From: Chitinophaga silvisoli
GTDB lineage: Bacteria > Bacteroidota > Bacteroidia > Chitinophagales > Chitinophagaceae
DNA length: 64,000 bases
Assembly: GCF_003412465.1 (NCBI RefSeq)
Contig: NZ_QTJV01000017.1
Span: 1 to 64,000, forward strand
Reading direction: 5' to 3'
In this document: piece after piece, positions 10,119 through 19,813 of the stretch
How positions within the stretch are numbered: position 1 is the first letter of the stretch
Layout: each line of letters begins with the position of its first letter
Position numbers and translations under genes: made by a program
The notes under the pieces: model-generated
What the model saw: only the letters and a program-made list of their open reading frames with translations
What the model was told of the DNA's origin: nothing
The model's database searches: none

Positions 10119-13100
10119 CTACCTGACAGAAAAGTGATTACTCACAGCGCTAAATATCATATCCGCCAGATTTTTATAATAATCATTCAGTACATTATTT
10201 GCTGTATTATCATTCTCTGCTAATACATCAAAAGGCATAAATTTTGTTCTATATACAGGAGCATTATACCCATATTCATTATAATAAGCCTTAAAGAACT
10301 GTAATCCTGACAATTTCTCAAAAGAAACAAAATCGTAATTTCTGATCAACACTGGTAATATTAATAATCCTTCATTAGTCATCCTCATCAAAAATTCCCC
10401 CAGTTCTTCTTTCTGTATATAAGGAGAAGACACAAACCCAGGACTCACCAATACCAACGCCACATCTGCTTTAAGAATATGCTCTTTTGTAATGGCTTTC
10501 CAATCCGTACCCATATCAATCGCTTTGTCACTCCAAAACTCAAACTCACATCCTGCTCTTGCCGACAAATAATCCTTCAGCCCCTCTATTAATAATTCCT
10601 GCAATAATCCATCCTTACCAGAATAAGCAACAAAAATGCGAATCTTCTTCTTTGTTTGTACAGTCCTCTGTTTTTCAAATGGTTGGATCTTAAACAGATA
10701 ATTAAAATCTTTTATTGCCAAAGTCTCTCCATTTGTCGCATCGATTTCCAGTTTTCCGGCCATATTCTTCGTCTTTAGCGTCGAAAGGATCACAAAACGT
10801 TCCTCATCTATAGAAACCTCCAATCCTTCTACAGGATCTATCAATTGAATACGCTCCAGTATATCTTTCACAATACTACTATCATTATCCTGCACACTTA
10901 CCCGGATTACTCTTTTTTCAATATTACACGCTATGAACACCGTTTTACCATTTCTAAAAAATACTAATCCTTTCCTCCAGTATAAATGATTAACATGTTC
11001 ACTCCCATAATGAGAAATTAATCTCAAAAAATTACTCTCCGACATAAAGTGAGGGTATCTCAGCGTAAAAGAATGAGGCATATGCTTAAATAACATCGCA
11101 AATTCATAAGCCGTCTGATCTTTACATTTATCAGGTAAGTACTGGGGAATAATATACCTTGGTCCGCTTTTGGAAATTACTTCGAAAATCAAACCGGCAT
11201 TCCTCATAATCTTAATCCAGATATCGGCAGAAAGACGATATGGGGCTACTATTTTTTCTACATGCGCGCTATCAAATTCATATTGCTGTTCATCATCACC
11301 TAAAATTTCATAAATCATCGTTACAAGCCACTTAGGATTTGTAAAAACATAATCCTTCAAAAACTCATCTTCCATTGGCTCATGGTACCGGAAATAAACG
11401 ACTGTACCAATATTATCAAGGTACCGCAATAAGGTATATCTCTGATGGGGATCTGACATGATCTTAGTAACTGAATAATCCGTTTCTTGACAGATCTCCT
11501 CATACTCAGCAAATGAGATAAAATGTCGGCCTGAATTTTCAATGACGAATTTAATATCATCATATACCTTGGGAATATACCGGGCAAAATTGGGAAGTGT
11601 AGCCACCTTCTTAAGAATTCCCTCTTTCAATGTTTCCATATCCAGTATATACTGAATCACACTATTGGGAGAAGCTTCATTATACCTGCAAATTTTAAAG
11701 CTGGTATCATTATCCACAGCATATTCATTATCTGCTTTATTTTGGACCAGCAAAATCGAACTACCAGGTGCATAATGCTGAATATTTTTAATCCAGTAAT
11801 CAACAGGTAGGTCTTCTTCCTTTTTTTTCTTCTTCCCTTCTTTTAGAGCAGGAGTATCTTTATTCCATAACACCAGATACAATATATCCTTACTCATAAA
11901 TAAACGATGTGTCGCATGGTAGAATTCCTGCCCGCCAAAATCCCAAAGGTTAATTATAATAGATTTTATTTCAGGCGCATCCTCGGCTTTAAAATTCTGT
12001 TGAAGTATTGACCTTAATTGATCGTTTATCCCCTTCGGCAGGTTATCCAAATTTACTTCCCACTTATTAATATAAATGCCATGAGTTCTATCATTCTTTT
12101 TATAGAACCTGCCATTTCTATAATAGTAAGACAAAGCTGTCTTTCCTGTCTCTCCATTCCCCAAAAGCACCACGCGGACTTCTGTATTGACAACACCACC
12201 TTCGTCCATGGCTATAATCCAGCTCTTAATATTGTCTGAATCGCCACCTCCAATTTCTTTAGGGATATTAAAAGGGAATGATGGCAGAAATAAATTCTTC
12301 CCGAACCATTTAATTTCTAATCCAGTACCTTCAATCTCTCTGATATATATACCCTTTTCTTTTTTAAGCAAATTAGAAAATCCAATTATCCTTGAAAGCG
12401 GGTTATTGGATAAATCCAGTTTATAAAAGTTAAAAAGAAATGTGGTGTCAGCTATCAAAACAATATTATTCTGATCCAGGCGAACCTCCTTTAATGAAGG
12501 ATGAGGTACCAGCTTGTCTAATTTATGAATCTTGTTAGTGGATAAAATTAGCCGCTTCAGCTGAGGAAACAATTGTAAATCCGGGATTGCAGAAATCTGG
12601 TTTCTGGAGGCTTCCAGCATTTTCAATGCAGGTAGCAAGCCAAAGCGGCCGACTAAGTCCCTGATTCTGTTACCACGCAAATTTACGCTCTGCAGTGCAG
12701 GCAGCTCTTCCCATACCCCTATATCTTCTATAATATTATACTCAAGGTTAATGCTTTTCAGATGTGGCAAACCAGTAATACCACTTACCTGCAGGATATT
12801 ATTGGATGAAACGTCTACCAATTGCAAACCGGGAAGATGCTGCATAGAAAGTTCTCCTGAAAGACAATTTCCTTCCGCATACAATACACATAAATTTGGA
12901 TGATACCCCAATTCATTTAAGGTGGATATCCTGTTCTTATCCACCTCCAGGTAAACGAGATTCAAACATGCTGTAACAAACCTTAAGCTGCGGATCTTAT
13001 TATTAGACAAAATAACTTCTGTCAAACCAGTATTATTGCCGCACACTACTTCTTCAATATCATTCTCTCTGGCATATAACTTTTTCAAATTCCGGAAATG

Positions 13101-14291
13101 GGGTAACACCTTCAATCCCGATAGCCTGTTATTATTAAGGTTCAACTCTTCTAATGAAGGACAATCTGCGCGACAATCCATACGATTAATATAGTTTGTC
13201 GAGACATTTATCAGGCGTAATTTTGGCAGATTAAATATATTGGTGAGTACCTGCAGGTAATTATTAGAAAGATCCAGTATCTCCAGTGCCTTCAACCCCT
13301 TAAATGATGCCGGCAATTGAGCAATCATATTATGAGAGAGGTCCAATACCTGTAGTTGCCGTAAATTATTAATTCCTTTAATTTGCTTAATCCTATTACA
13401 CCTGCCAAATAAGCATTTCAACCTGGGTACTTCTCCCAGGTAATCAAGCTGGCTGATTAAATTATTAGAGAAGTTGAGTTTTTCCAGTAATACATTCCAT
13501 TCAAATGGTTTGAAATCAGAGATAGCATTCGTGGATAGATCCAACACCTGTAATAATGGCAAATTATTTACACCATCCATTGTCTCTAGTCTGTTATTAG
13601 CCAAACTAAGCCAGCGCAAATTCGGGAACTTGTTTATTTCATAGGCATGCGGCAACTCATTATTGGAAAGGTCAAGGTATTCTAAACTGCTATGTCCTGC
13701 TACTTTATATAAATGGTCTATCTGATTATTGCTAAGATCCAGTTTCTCTAATTGTGGAAACCAATGGAGCCAGTCTGCTTCTTTAATAGAATTATTGCTA
13801 AGTATAAGTGTTTTCAGCTTATCAAGTCCCTGTAGAGGTGCCAGCGAATCGATTTCCCATTTTTTAAACCTGGTACCACCACATACCAGCACTTCTAAAT
13901 TAGGCAAACATGCGATTACTGCCGGAATACATTCCAGGTGATTGTCCGTCTTCCCGCCAGCCCCAATGGCTACAAGAGGTCTGAATGTAGGAATAGGAAA
14001 ATAGTCAATAGGCTCCCGCCATCGGGGATTTTTAAATCCCTTTTCCCAGGAATTATCCCTTTGATGATAGATGTATCGGGCATTGAAACCCAGGACCGGA
14101 GACTCATGTAGTATCCAGTCATAATAATAGTTGCTGAGTATTAAGGTCTTTACATGGGTACATTGAGCCAGCAAGCGCCCCAGATCTCCTGTATAGGAAA
14201 AATCATCATCACATAGTCCGCAATTACCCAGATTCAGCACAGTTTCTTGATTGGCCAGGCAACGTTCCAGCCGGGCAACAATATCAGCCAT
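10119..14291 (-). CDS. Roco protein: LRR - Roc GTPase - COR - TIR (copy A)
   Basis: 1390 residues. An N-terminal cap (CLANQETVLNLGNCGLCDDD) leads into about two dozen SDS22-like leucine-rich repeats of 22-23 residues (about 110-640). The Roc GTPase begins near 700: P-loop GNGETGKT at about 709-716, switch region WDFGGQEFYHATHRLF near 781, and a QNKAD guanine-specificity motif near 850. A COR dimerisation region follows to about 1200. The C-terminus is a TIR domain (IRIFVAYSGKDG at about 1215; SPYIQKEEL, with the Glu at the NADase catalytic position). TIR domains of this type cleave NAD+; Roc-COR modules switch by nucleotide-dependent dimerisation. An innate-immunity-like sensor-effector role is inference. 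Copies B, C and D lie at 21-31 kb. A dyad repeat lies 22 bp upstream of the ATG. Confidence 0.93.
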   Translation of the reverse strand: MADIVARLERCLANQETVLNLGNCGLCDDDFSYTGDLGRLLAQCTHVKTLILSNYYYDWILHESPVLGFNARYIYHQRDNSWEKGFKNPRWREPIDYFPIPTFRPLVAIGAGGKTDNHLECIPAVIACLPNLEVLVCGGTRFKKWEIDSLAPLQGLDKLKTLILSNNSIKEADWLHWFPQLEKLDLSNNQIDHLYKVAGHSSLEYLDLSNNELPHAYEINKFPNLRWLSLANNRLETMDGVNNLPLLQVLDLSTNAISDFKPFEWNVLLEKLNFSNNLISQLDYLGEVPRLKCLFGRCNRIKQIKGINNLRQLQVLDLSHNMIAQLPASFKGLKALEILDLSNNYLQVLTNIFNLPKLRLINVSTNYINRMDCRADCPSLEELNLNNNRLSGLKVLPHFRNLKKLYARENDIEEVVCGNNTGLTEVILSNNKIRSLRFVTACLNLVYLEVDKNRISTLNELGYHPNLCVLYAEGNCLSGELSMQHLPGLQLVDVSSNNILQVSGITGLPHLKSINLEYNIIEDIGVWEELPALQSVNLRGNRIRDLVGRFGLLPALKMLEASRNQISAIPDLQLFPQLKRLILSTNKIHKLDKLVPHPSLKEVRLDQNNIVLIADTTFLFNFYKLDLSNNPLSRIIGFSNLLKKEKGIYIREIEGTGLEIKWFGKNLFLPSFPFNIPKEIGGGDSDNIKSWIIAMDEGGVVNTEVRVVLLGNGETGKTALSYYYRNGRFYKKNDRTHGIYINKWEVNLDNLPKGINDQLRSILQQNFKAEDAPEIKSIIINLWDFGGQEFYHATHRLFMSKDILYLVLWNKDTPALKEGKKKKKEEDLPVDYWIKNIQHYAPGSSILLVQNKADNEYAVDNDTSFKICRYNEASPNSVIQYILDMETLKEGILKKVATLPNFARYIPKVYDDIKFVIENSGRHFISFAEYEEICQETDYSVTKIMSDPHQRYTLLRYLDNIGTVVYFRYHEPMEDEFLKDYVFTNPKWLVTMIYEILGDDEQQYEFDSAHVEKIVAPYRLSADIWIKIMRNAGLIFEVISKSGPRYIIPQYLPDKCKDQTAYEFAMLFKHMPHSFTLRYPHFMSESNFLRLISHYGSEHVNHLYWRKGLVFFRNGKTVFIACNIEKRVIRVSVQDNDSSIVKDILERIQLIDPVEGLEVSIDEERFVILSTLKTKNMAGKLEIDATNGETLAIKDFNYLFKIQPFEKQRTVQTKKKIRIFVAYSGKDGLLQELLIEGLKDYLSARAGCEFEFWSDKAIDMGTDWKAITKEHILKADVALVLVSPGFVSSPYIQKEELGEFLMRMTNEGLLILPVLIRNYDFVSFEKLSGLQFFKAYYNEYGYNAPVYRTKFMPFDVLAENDNTANNVLNDYYKNLADMIFSAVSNHFSVR

Positions 14292-14312
14292 AGTTATTTA
14301 GGAGGGGGTAAT

Positions 14313-14334
14313 ACAAATTGTTAACACAATTTGT
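14313..14334. promoter_or_regulatory. dyad operator-like site 1
   Basis: ACAAATTG-TTAACA-CAATTTGT: 8-bp inverted arms with a 6-bp spacer, followed by TCATTGC. It lies 22 bp upstream of the Roco copy A start. The same arrangement (8-bp arms, 6-bp spacer, same TCATTGC flank) recurs at 16520-16541, upstream of the beta-helix gene on the same strand. Confidence 0.55.
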
Positions 14335-14445
14335 TCATTGCGCTAGCGGGATGAGGATAACATCAAAAAAATGAAAGACTGGATAAAATTATGAGAATTT
14401 GTGTTTTATATAAATGAGTGAATTTAACCGGGAGTATTTCCGATT

Positions 14446-16335
14446 TTAATTGTCCGCAATCTTATTGGACCAAACTTTAATCAACTGAGCATTATTCCCC
14501 TCCTGCTTCCATTCAAAAGGGCCCGGAAAAGGATTGGTTTCATCCCGCTTTTTATTCAAGTAATCCAAATTAATAGTTAAAGGGCTCCCATCCGGACTTT
14601 CAAAAGGAAGATTTGAATAAATAGTCCGACCAAGCATTTCGCTTCTTATCAGCTTACGCGGCTGAAGCGCCTTCCACCTCTTATCCATTTTGATAGAAAG
14701 ATAGATACCATCCTCTTTATATACAAGATCTATAGCCGGGTTGTAAAGTTGATTCCATATAGGAAATATTTCTCTATCAGCAGGTCTTGCGCCAGCTAAA
14801 AATACATTCCCATCCATCCATAGTGGTAAAGAGGCTGTATCGTAAGTATTCAGATTACAGGTATACCCTACAAAAATATTATTGTAATAGCGGAAATCTC
14901 CCGGAGGGTTACTGATTAACCCAGCCATCTCGGTGGAATGTGCTTTCATGTATGGAGTCATTCTGTCATCAAAATTTTCGATAAACATATGCCCCGCAAA
15001 AAGGTTATGAGCATAGGTCCCACCTTGCGCTAACACACGCTGGCATCTGGGCGATAAAAAGATGTTATTATCAATCACGAAAGGTCCATGATCTACCTCC
15101 AGAAAAACATCATAATTCCAATTACCAAATAATAAATTTCCAGAAACCCGTGTTCCCTGGGCCATCCAATCCAGCCAGATACCACGGTCACAATGGTATA
15201 TTAAATTATTACTGATTTCCATGTCTATCGCTCCATGAAATTTAATAGCGGACATTTCAGCACCTGTAAATAATTTTTTAATATGAATATTGTAAATGGT
15301 ATTCCCTGTTATGGTACTAAATGAACACCCTAAACTGCCGACAATACCTGCCTGCTCACAATTATAAATTTTATTATTCCTAACGATATGATGTCCAATA
15401 TTTTCTTTATTCCAACCATTCTTTAATGCACGGTTAATCGTACCCACATATCCCTCTGCCGATTCTGCTTTATTATCCCATTCATCACCATATTTTCCCA
15501 GCGCAATACCGGAACATTTAGAATCACTGATTTCATTATTCTCTATGATCCAGCCTTTACTCCAGTTAGTACCAATTAAACCAATTTGTTCTGCCGTTGG
15601 CGGTGCCCATGGAGTGGCGGCATGACGCATAATTAACCCACGAATAGTTAAATAATTTATCCCTGTCTTTTGGGGATAAAAAATGGTTTGCCTCACATTT
15701 ATTTCTACCAGATGATTATTAGGATCTACGTTTCCAAACTGTGCCCATATAGTTGTACTATCCTTATTCACCTTGGAGAACCAAAACGCATCTCTGTCCT
15801 GTTTCCTGATTACCTCATCCAGCGTGGCTGCTTCTGTTAATCTTTTTTCATCTAAATAGACTTCTCCGGTGTGATGCTGCCTTTCTTTACCATAAAACCA
15901 ATCACCATAAATAGTATCAACATATGGGTTAAAATCTCCAAAAAAGCTATTCAATAAAGTTACCTTCCAGGTATTGTCAGATATTTTAATCCATCCTTTT
16001 ATAACTTCAGAACCTTTTATTATAACCTTTTCATTTTTAGCCGCCTGGTAGGTAATCCTTAATTTGTCAGATGTTCCCCCTCTGGGTGGGTCAATTCTCT
16101 CCCTGTAAGTCCCTTCATGAATATTTATAATATCCCCCGGCTGCGCTTTAGCACTGGCAGCACTGATGGTTTTAAGCGGCTTTAATATTGAGCCGTCATT
16201 AGCATTGTTACCTGTCTTACCGGAAACATGATAAATGGTTTGAGCTAAAATATTGGAAGTGAATAAAGCGCAATTAGCAATAAAAACGAGGGCTACAAAG
16301 ATAATTCTCATTCTATTTCTTTTTTTTAAAATCAA
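14446..16335 (-). CDS. secreted right-handed beta-helix protein (glycosidase-like)
   Basis: 629 residues with a signal peptide (positively charged MILKKRNRMR, then a hydrophobic stretch to about residue 31). The mature start YHVSGKTGNNANDGS.. PLKTISAASAKAQPGD IINIHEGTYRE is typical of DUF1565-type beta-helix proteins. The middle carries repeated helix rungs with Asn ladders (IENNEISDS, VRNNKIYNC, ISNNLIYHC, IDNNIFLSP). Proteins of this architecture include polysaccharide lyases and GH141/GH120-like glycosidases; the strong GH78 context would fit a fucosidase or xylosidase acting on branched pectin, but that is inference from neighbours. It has the same orientation as Roco copy A and a dyad site 185 bp upstream. 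Confidence 0.75.
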   Translation of the reverse strand: MILKKRNRMRIIFVALVFIANCALFTSNILAQTIYHVSGKTGNNANDGSILKPLKTISAASAKAQPGDIINIHEGTYRERIDPPRGGTSDKLRITYQAAKNEKVIIKGSEVIKGWIKISDNTWKVTLLNSFFGDFNPYVDTIYGDWFYGKERQHHTGEVYLDEKRLTEAATLDEVIRKQDRDAFWFSKVNKDSTTIWAQFGNVDPNNHLVEINVRQTIFYPQKTGINYLTIRGLIMRHAATPWAPPTAEQIGLIGTNWSKGWIIENNEISDSKCSGIALGKYGDEWDNKAESAEGYVGTINRALKNGWNKENIGHHIVRNNKIYNCEQAGIVGSLGCSFSTITGNTIYNIHIKKLFTGAEMSAIKFHGAIDMEISNNLIYHCDRGIWLDWMAQGTRVSGNLLFGNWNYDVFLEVDHGPFVIDNNIFLSPRCQRVLAQGGTYAHNLFAGHMFIENFDDRMTPYMKAHSTEMAGLISNPPGDFRYYNNIFVGYTCNLNTYDTASLPLWMDGNVFLAGARPADREIFPIWNQLYNPAIDLVYKEDGIYLSIKMDKRWKALQPRKLIRSEMLGRTIYSNLPFESPDGSPLTINLDYLNKKRDETNPFPGPFEWKQEGNNAQLIKVWSNKIADN

Positions 16336-17088
16336 ATTGATTTAGGTCTATTGCAATAGTCTAAATAAAGTAATACCTGAAAGTGGTGGGTTGGGGCAAC
16401 CTGCTTCAACAATTTTAATTTATGAAAAGAAATTCAACCTGCCAACACGGTGTACTATTGGCCAGACAAGGTTCTACACAGCCTACATTATCATAAGCTA
16501 TAAAGTAAGCGGGTGCTATACAATTTGAAAACACAAATTGTTCATTGCAAGGAAGAAATTAAAATAATGAGCGTGTTAACGACAAGATGACAATTGTCTT
16601 ACATGACAAAAAGATCATGCTTTGTATCAGCAAATAATAAAATACAATCACATCAGGATGCTATCTCTATATCCTATATAATAAAGTTATCTCCAAAATA
16701 ATACCCTGCTTTATCGTCTACCTTTGTACTAACGAAAGCTTTTTTCATTCTATCATCCATTTCTGGTTTCCCACCTGATAGCTATACGCTGGTTAGAATT
16801 ATTGCTTTTTTCTTCTTCGAAAATCCCATTGGAACAACGAGTAACTTCGGGATTAACTTCCCGGGGTTACTTTTGTTTGTTACTATTTAATTTAAAATTA
16901 AAACGCAATAGTTTCTTATTCTATCAACTAATGATGATAGTTCCCCCCTGGTCATGCCTTCAATTATCCCTCTATGTTGGCTACACCGGTTAATTATATA
17001 TCGTTCCGCATACAATTTGGTACTCATCACCACTTAACATTAATTTCAAACAGTACTTTTCCGCACCCTCCCCGATTAAGAAGAACAT
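16336..17088. other. 753-bp divergent regulatory region
   Basis: No gene seen. It holds dyad site 2 (16520-16541) for the beta-helix gene and, on the plus strand, a TACCTTTG element at 16719-16726 that matches the Bacteroidota -7 consensus. No matching -33 TTTG is present, and the element lies about 360 bp before the ECF sigma gene, so its use is uncertain. Confidence 0.45.
16520..16541. promoter_or_regulatory. dyad operator-like site 2
   Basis: ACAATTTG-AAAACA-CAAATTGT: 8-bp inverted arms, 6-bp spacer, followed by TCATTGC. It is the partner of 14313-14334 and probably binds the same regulator. Confidence 0.55.
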
Positions 17089-17631
17089 ATGTTACATTTA
17101 ACCGACTCTGAGTTGCTAGAGCTGGTAAAGAAAGGAGGGGAAAGCGCCTTTACCATACTCTACAACCGTTACCAACCAGTCATGCTGACTGTCGCGAGAA
17201 AAAAACTGTTGAATCACCAGGAAGCCGAAGACATTGTTCAGGAGATCTTTACATCCTTCTGGCAGCGGCGAAGCCATATCCCTTCGGGTATTCCTGTGAA
17301 ACACTATTTTCTGAAAGCCGTACATTTTCAGTATGCTTACAAATGCAGGAATAATGCCGTAGCCCGAAAGTATGAAATGCACCTATGGCATACCCTGCAG
17401 GAAGAATGCGAGCTCCACTACCTGGAAAGCAAAGAACTAGGCCAACAGATCCACACAGCCATGCAAAAGATCTCCGCTCCAGCCTGCCGTAAAATATTTG
17501 AGCTGGCATACATCGAGGATAAAAGCTGTAGTGAAATCGCAACAAGCCTGAACATCTGCACCCAGGTAGTAAGAAACCAAACCAGCAGGGCACTGAAAGT
17601 CCTGAGAGAAGAATTGAAATTAGTCGTGTGA
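17089..17631 (+). CDS. ECF sigma factor (FecI-like), copy 1
   Basis: 180 residues. Region 2 is FTILYNRYQPVMLTVARKKL followed by AEDIVQEIFTSFWQRR (about 22-65), the core- and -10-binding segment. Region 4 is IFELAYIEDKSCSEIA then SLNICTQVVRNQTSRALK (about 135-172), the -35-binding HTH. Such factors direct RNA polymerase to outer-membrane uptake genes on release by a FecR anti-sigma factor. No FecR gene follows this copy directly: 364 bp and a second sigma gene intervene. The ATG at 17089 is the only plausible start. It may share the FecR at 18657 or be orphaned. Confidence 0.9.
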   Translation: MLHLTDSELLELVKKGGESAFTILYNRYQPVMLTVARKKLLNHQEAEDIVQEIFTSFWQRRSHIPSGIPVKHYFLKAVHFQYAYKCRNNAVARKYEMHLWHTLQEECELHYLESKELGQQIHTAMQKISAPACRKIFELAYIEDKSCSEIATSLNICTQVVRNQTSRALKVLREELKLVV

Positions 17632-17995
17632 TCAATCACTGCTGTCCACCTACAGTAGTGCATCTCCTTTATATTTTTCACGTTCATCATCCTATTCAGT
17701 GGTAGCCAGGTCTGCCACAGGATACCTATTGCCATTACTTAAATTGATAGTCTTTTTTATGGGGCTAAATATTACCTATTGCTGTCCAGGTAAGGGTGCC
17801 ATGATAAACTTTACGTGTATTAACAATCAGTTAACTTAACTCTATCCCCTAATTATTAGTTTAGTAGAAGTAATTAATGGGGGACGGGGTACAAGTTTAC
17901 ATTTAAAGTTATATATTGTGTAGAGCTGATCATGTGAGTCATGTGAATACCATCCAGGCACAATTACAATCCAAGGCTGAAATTCAATTATCGTT
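17632..17995. other. spacer between the two sigma genes
   Basis: 364 bp. A T-rich tail follows the first sigma gene, but I find no strong hairpin. Nothing else is recognisable; it presumably contains the promoter of the second sigma gene. Confidence 0.4.
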
Positions 17996-18547
17996 ATGCA
18001 AAATTTAAGCAGCTATAACGACGAGCAATTATTTTGTTTACTGCAGGCAAATAGTGAGGAGGCGTTCAATACGATATTTGAGCGTTACCGCAAACGCTTA
18101 TTCCTTGAGGCATATAGCCGTTTACAACTAGAAGAAGAATCTAATGATATCGTGCAGGAAGTTTTTATGTGGCTTTGGAACAAAAGAGCGACACTCAATA
18201 TTGGGGATTGCCTGAAACCATACCTGGTAAGGGTAGTACGTAATAAAGTAGTAGACCACATCCGGAAGAGTAACTCTGCCCGCAATCACCGGCAGCATTA
18301 CACCTGGATGGCTGATACAGAAACAACGAAACATCCTATCGAAAACAAAGAACTGGGACAACAATTAGAAGATGCAATTAACAGTATTACTCCCGCCAGC
18401 CGACTGGCATTCGAACAGCTTTATTTGCAGGACAAAACTTTGAGAGAAATCGCTATTGACATGGACATCAACGTACAATCTGTCAAAAACCACATCCACA
18501 GGGCATTGAAAATCCTGCGGAAAAATCTCAAACACAGCTTGTCCTGA
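17996..18547 (+). CDS. ECF sigma factor (FecI-like), copy 2
   Basis: 183 residues with region 2 (FNTIFERYRKRLFLEAYSRL, SNDIVQEVFMWLWNKR) and region 4 (RLAFEQLYLQDKTLREIA, DINVQSVKNHIHRALKIL). It is followed 110 bp later by the FecR-like anti-sigma gene, the standard partner order in Bacteroidota. Its likely role is to transcribe a carbohydrate or iron uptake locus when a SusC-type receptor signals through FecR. No SusC/SusD pair occurs in the window, so the regulated genes lie elsewhere or were lost. It is related to, but distinct from, copy 1. Confidence 0.92.
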   Translation: MQNLSSYNDEQLFCLLQANSEEAFNTIFERYRKRLFLEAYSRLQLEEESNDIVQEVFMWLWNKRATLNIGDCLKPYLVRVVRNKVVDHIRKSNSARNHRQHYTWMADTETTKHPIENKELGQQLEDAINSITPASRLAFEQLYLQDKTLREIAIDMDINVQSVKNHIHRALKILRKNLKHSLS

Positions 18548-18656
18548 AAATTGAGTATTTTGTAACATTTATCGTTATCCATGGGGAGGATAGCCTGAAA
18601 AAATTCATTTCCACAATAAGTACCTTTTTTCACTTTCTACGATCTTACGATTAAAT

Positions 18657-19766
18657 ATGTCTGTACATCCGGAATATATTGAACAATTAGTGTTGGATGA
18701 GATAGCGGGAGTCATTACACCGGAAGACAGTGCTACCCTCAAAAGTCTCCTTGCGCAGGAACCGGAAGCGCTAGTCATTCGTAATGACTTATATGCAAAA
18801 TATGGTAACAACCCCATCCTGGAAAATCTGCCTGACACACTCCCCGTCGAAAAAGTATGGGAAGGCATCAGGGAGAAAAAGAAAAGCGATGGCAGGTTAC
18901 GCACAACACTCGGAATAGCCGCAACAGTGCTGATGCTTGTCGGCACCTATAAAATATTATCACCACGATTCCGCCAATCTGGATTTGTCCATCAATTGTC
19001 CCCAAAGAATGTCGCTTTGCAAATGCCCGGTGGTCAAGTGGTCAACCTGGGCATTGCAGAGCAACAATTGGAAGTGGAGGGCGTGAAGATTAATAGCAGC
19101 GCTGATAGTGCATCTTATTCAGGCGGTACAGGACAGCTGGCAACGCTGATCGTACCTGCCGGGAAGGAGTATGCCATCACCCTGAAAGATGGTACGATCG
19201 TACAGCTGAATGCTCAGTCTTCAATGCGGTTCCCACTGAATTTTGATGGTCCCAGCAGGGAAATTACCATCAGCGGAGAGGCATACATTAAGGTGGCAAA
19301 GGATCCTACCCGGGCATTTATTGTGCATGTACCCCATAGCACGATTCAGGTATTAGGGACAGAATTCAATGTCAATACTTATGATAGCAGCCAGGTAAGT
19401 GTAGCGCTGGTCAGTGGCATTGTTCGTATTCATACCCCGCAGGATTCTTTATTAGTACATCCCGGCTTCGCAGTTCATTATAACCAGGACACAAAGTTAA
19501 CAGAGGCGCCATTTGATCTTGACAGTGTCATAGCCTGGCGGAATGGCTTGTACTTCTTTCACAATACTTCCTTATCCGAGCTCACAGCTGTCATTTACCG
19601 TTGGTACGGTGTACAAGTGGTGATAGATACACCGGAAGTAGCTAACCGCCATTTCAGTGGCGCGATGGATCGAAAGAAGCCTATTGAGCAATTCCTGGAG
19701 AGCTTGCAGCTGACAGGTCAGTTTAATTATAATTTTGACAAAGATGGTGTATTACACCTGAAATAG
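18657..19766 (+). CDS. FecR-family anti-sigma factor
   Basis: 369 residues. The N-terminal cytoplasmic sigma-binding segment (about 1-80) contains YIEQLVLDEIAGVITPEDSATL. One membrane helix follows at about 85-103 (LGIAATVLMLVGTYKIL). The periplasmic FecR domain covers about 165-265 (VPAGKEYAITLKDGTIVQLNAQS, ISGEAYIKVAKD). The C-terminal DUF4974/STN-like domain runs from about 290 to the end (LSELTAVIYRWYGVQVVID). It would hold the upstream ECF factor inactive until a TonB-dependent receptor signals. In most Bacteroidota loci SusC/SusD genes come next; here an AraC-type regulator follows after 47 bp. Confidence 0.93.
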   Translation: MSVHPEYIEQLVLDEIAGVITPEDSATLKSLLAQEPEALVIRNDLYAKYGNNPILENLPDTLPVEKVWEGIREKKKSDGRLRTTLGIAATVLMLVGTYKILSPRFRQSGFVHQLSPKNVALQMPGGQVVNLGIAEQQLEVEGVKINSSADSASYSGGTGQLATLIVPAGKEYAITLKDGTIVQLNAQSSMRFPLNFDGPSREITISGEAYIKVAKDPTRAFIVHVPHSTIQVLGTEFNVNTYDSSQVSVALVSGIVRIHTPQDSLLVHPGFAVHYNQDTKLTEAPFDLDSVIAWRNGLYFFHNTSLSELTAVIYRWYGVQVVIDTPEVANRHFSGAMDRKKPIEQFLESLQLTGQFNYNFDKDGVLHLK

Positions 19767-19813
19767 CCTTTAGTACCCTGTTTTCATTTATTGGCCCCTC
19801 ATTTACATTCACC

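Noticed and set aside
16802..16993. 63-codon plus-strand frame upstream of the first sigma gene.
   Set aside because: No family resemblance, starts in an AT-rich leader, lies in the expected promoter region; likely chance.
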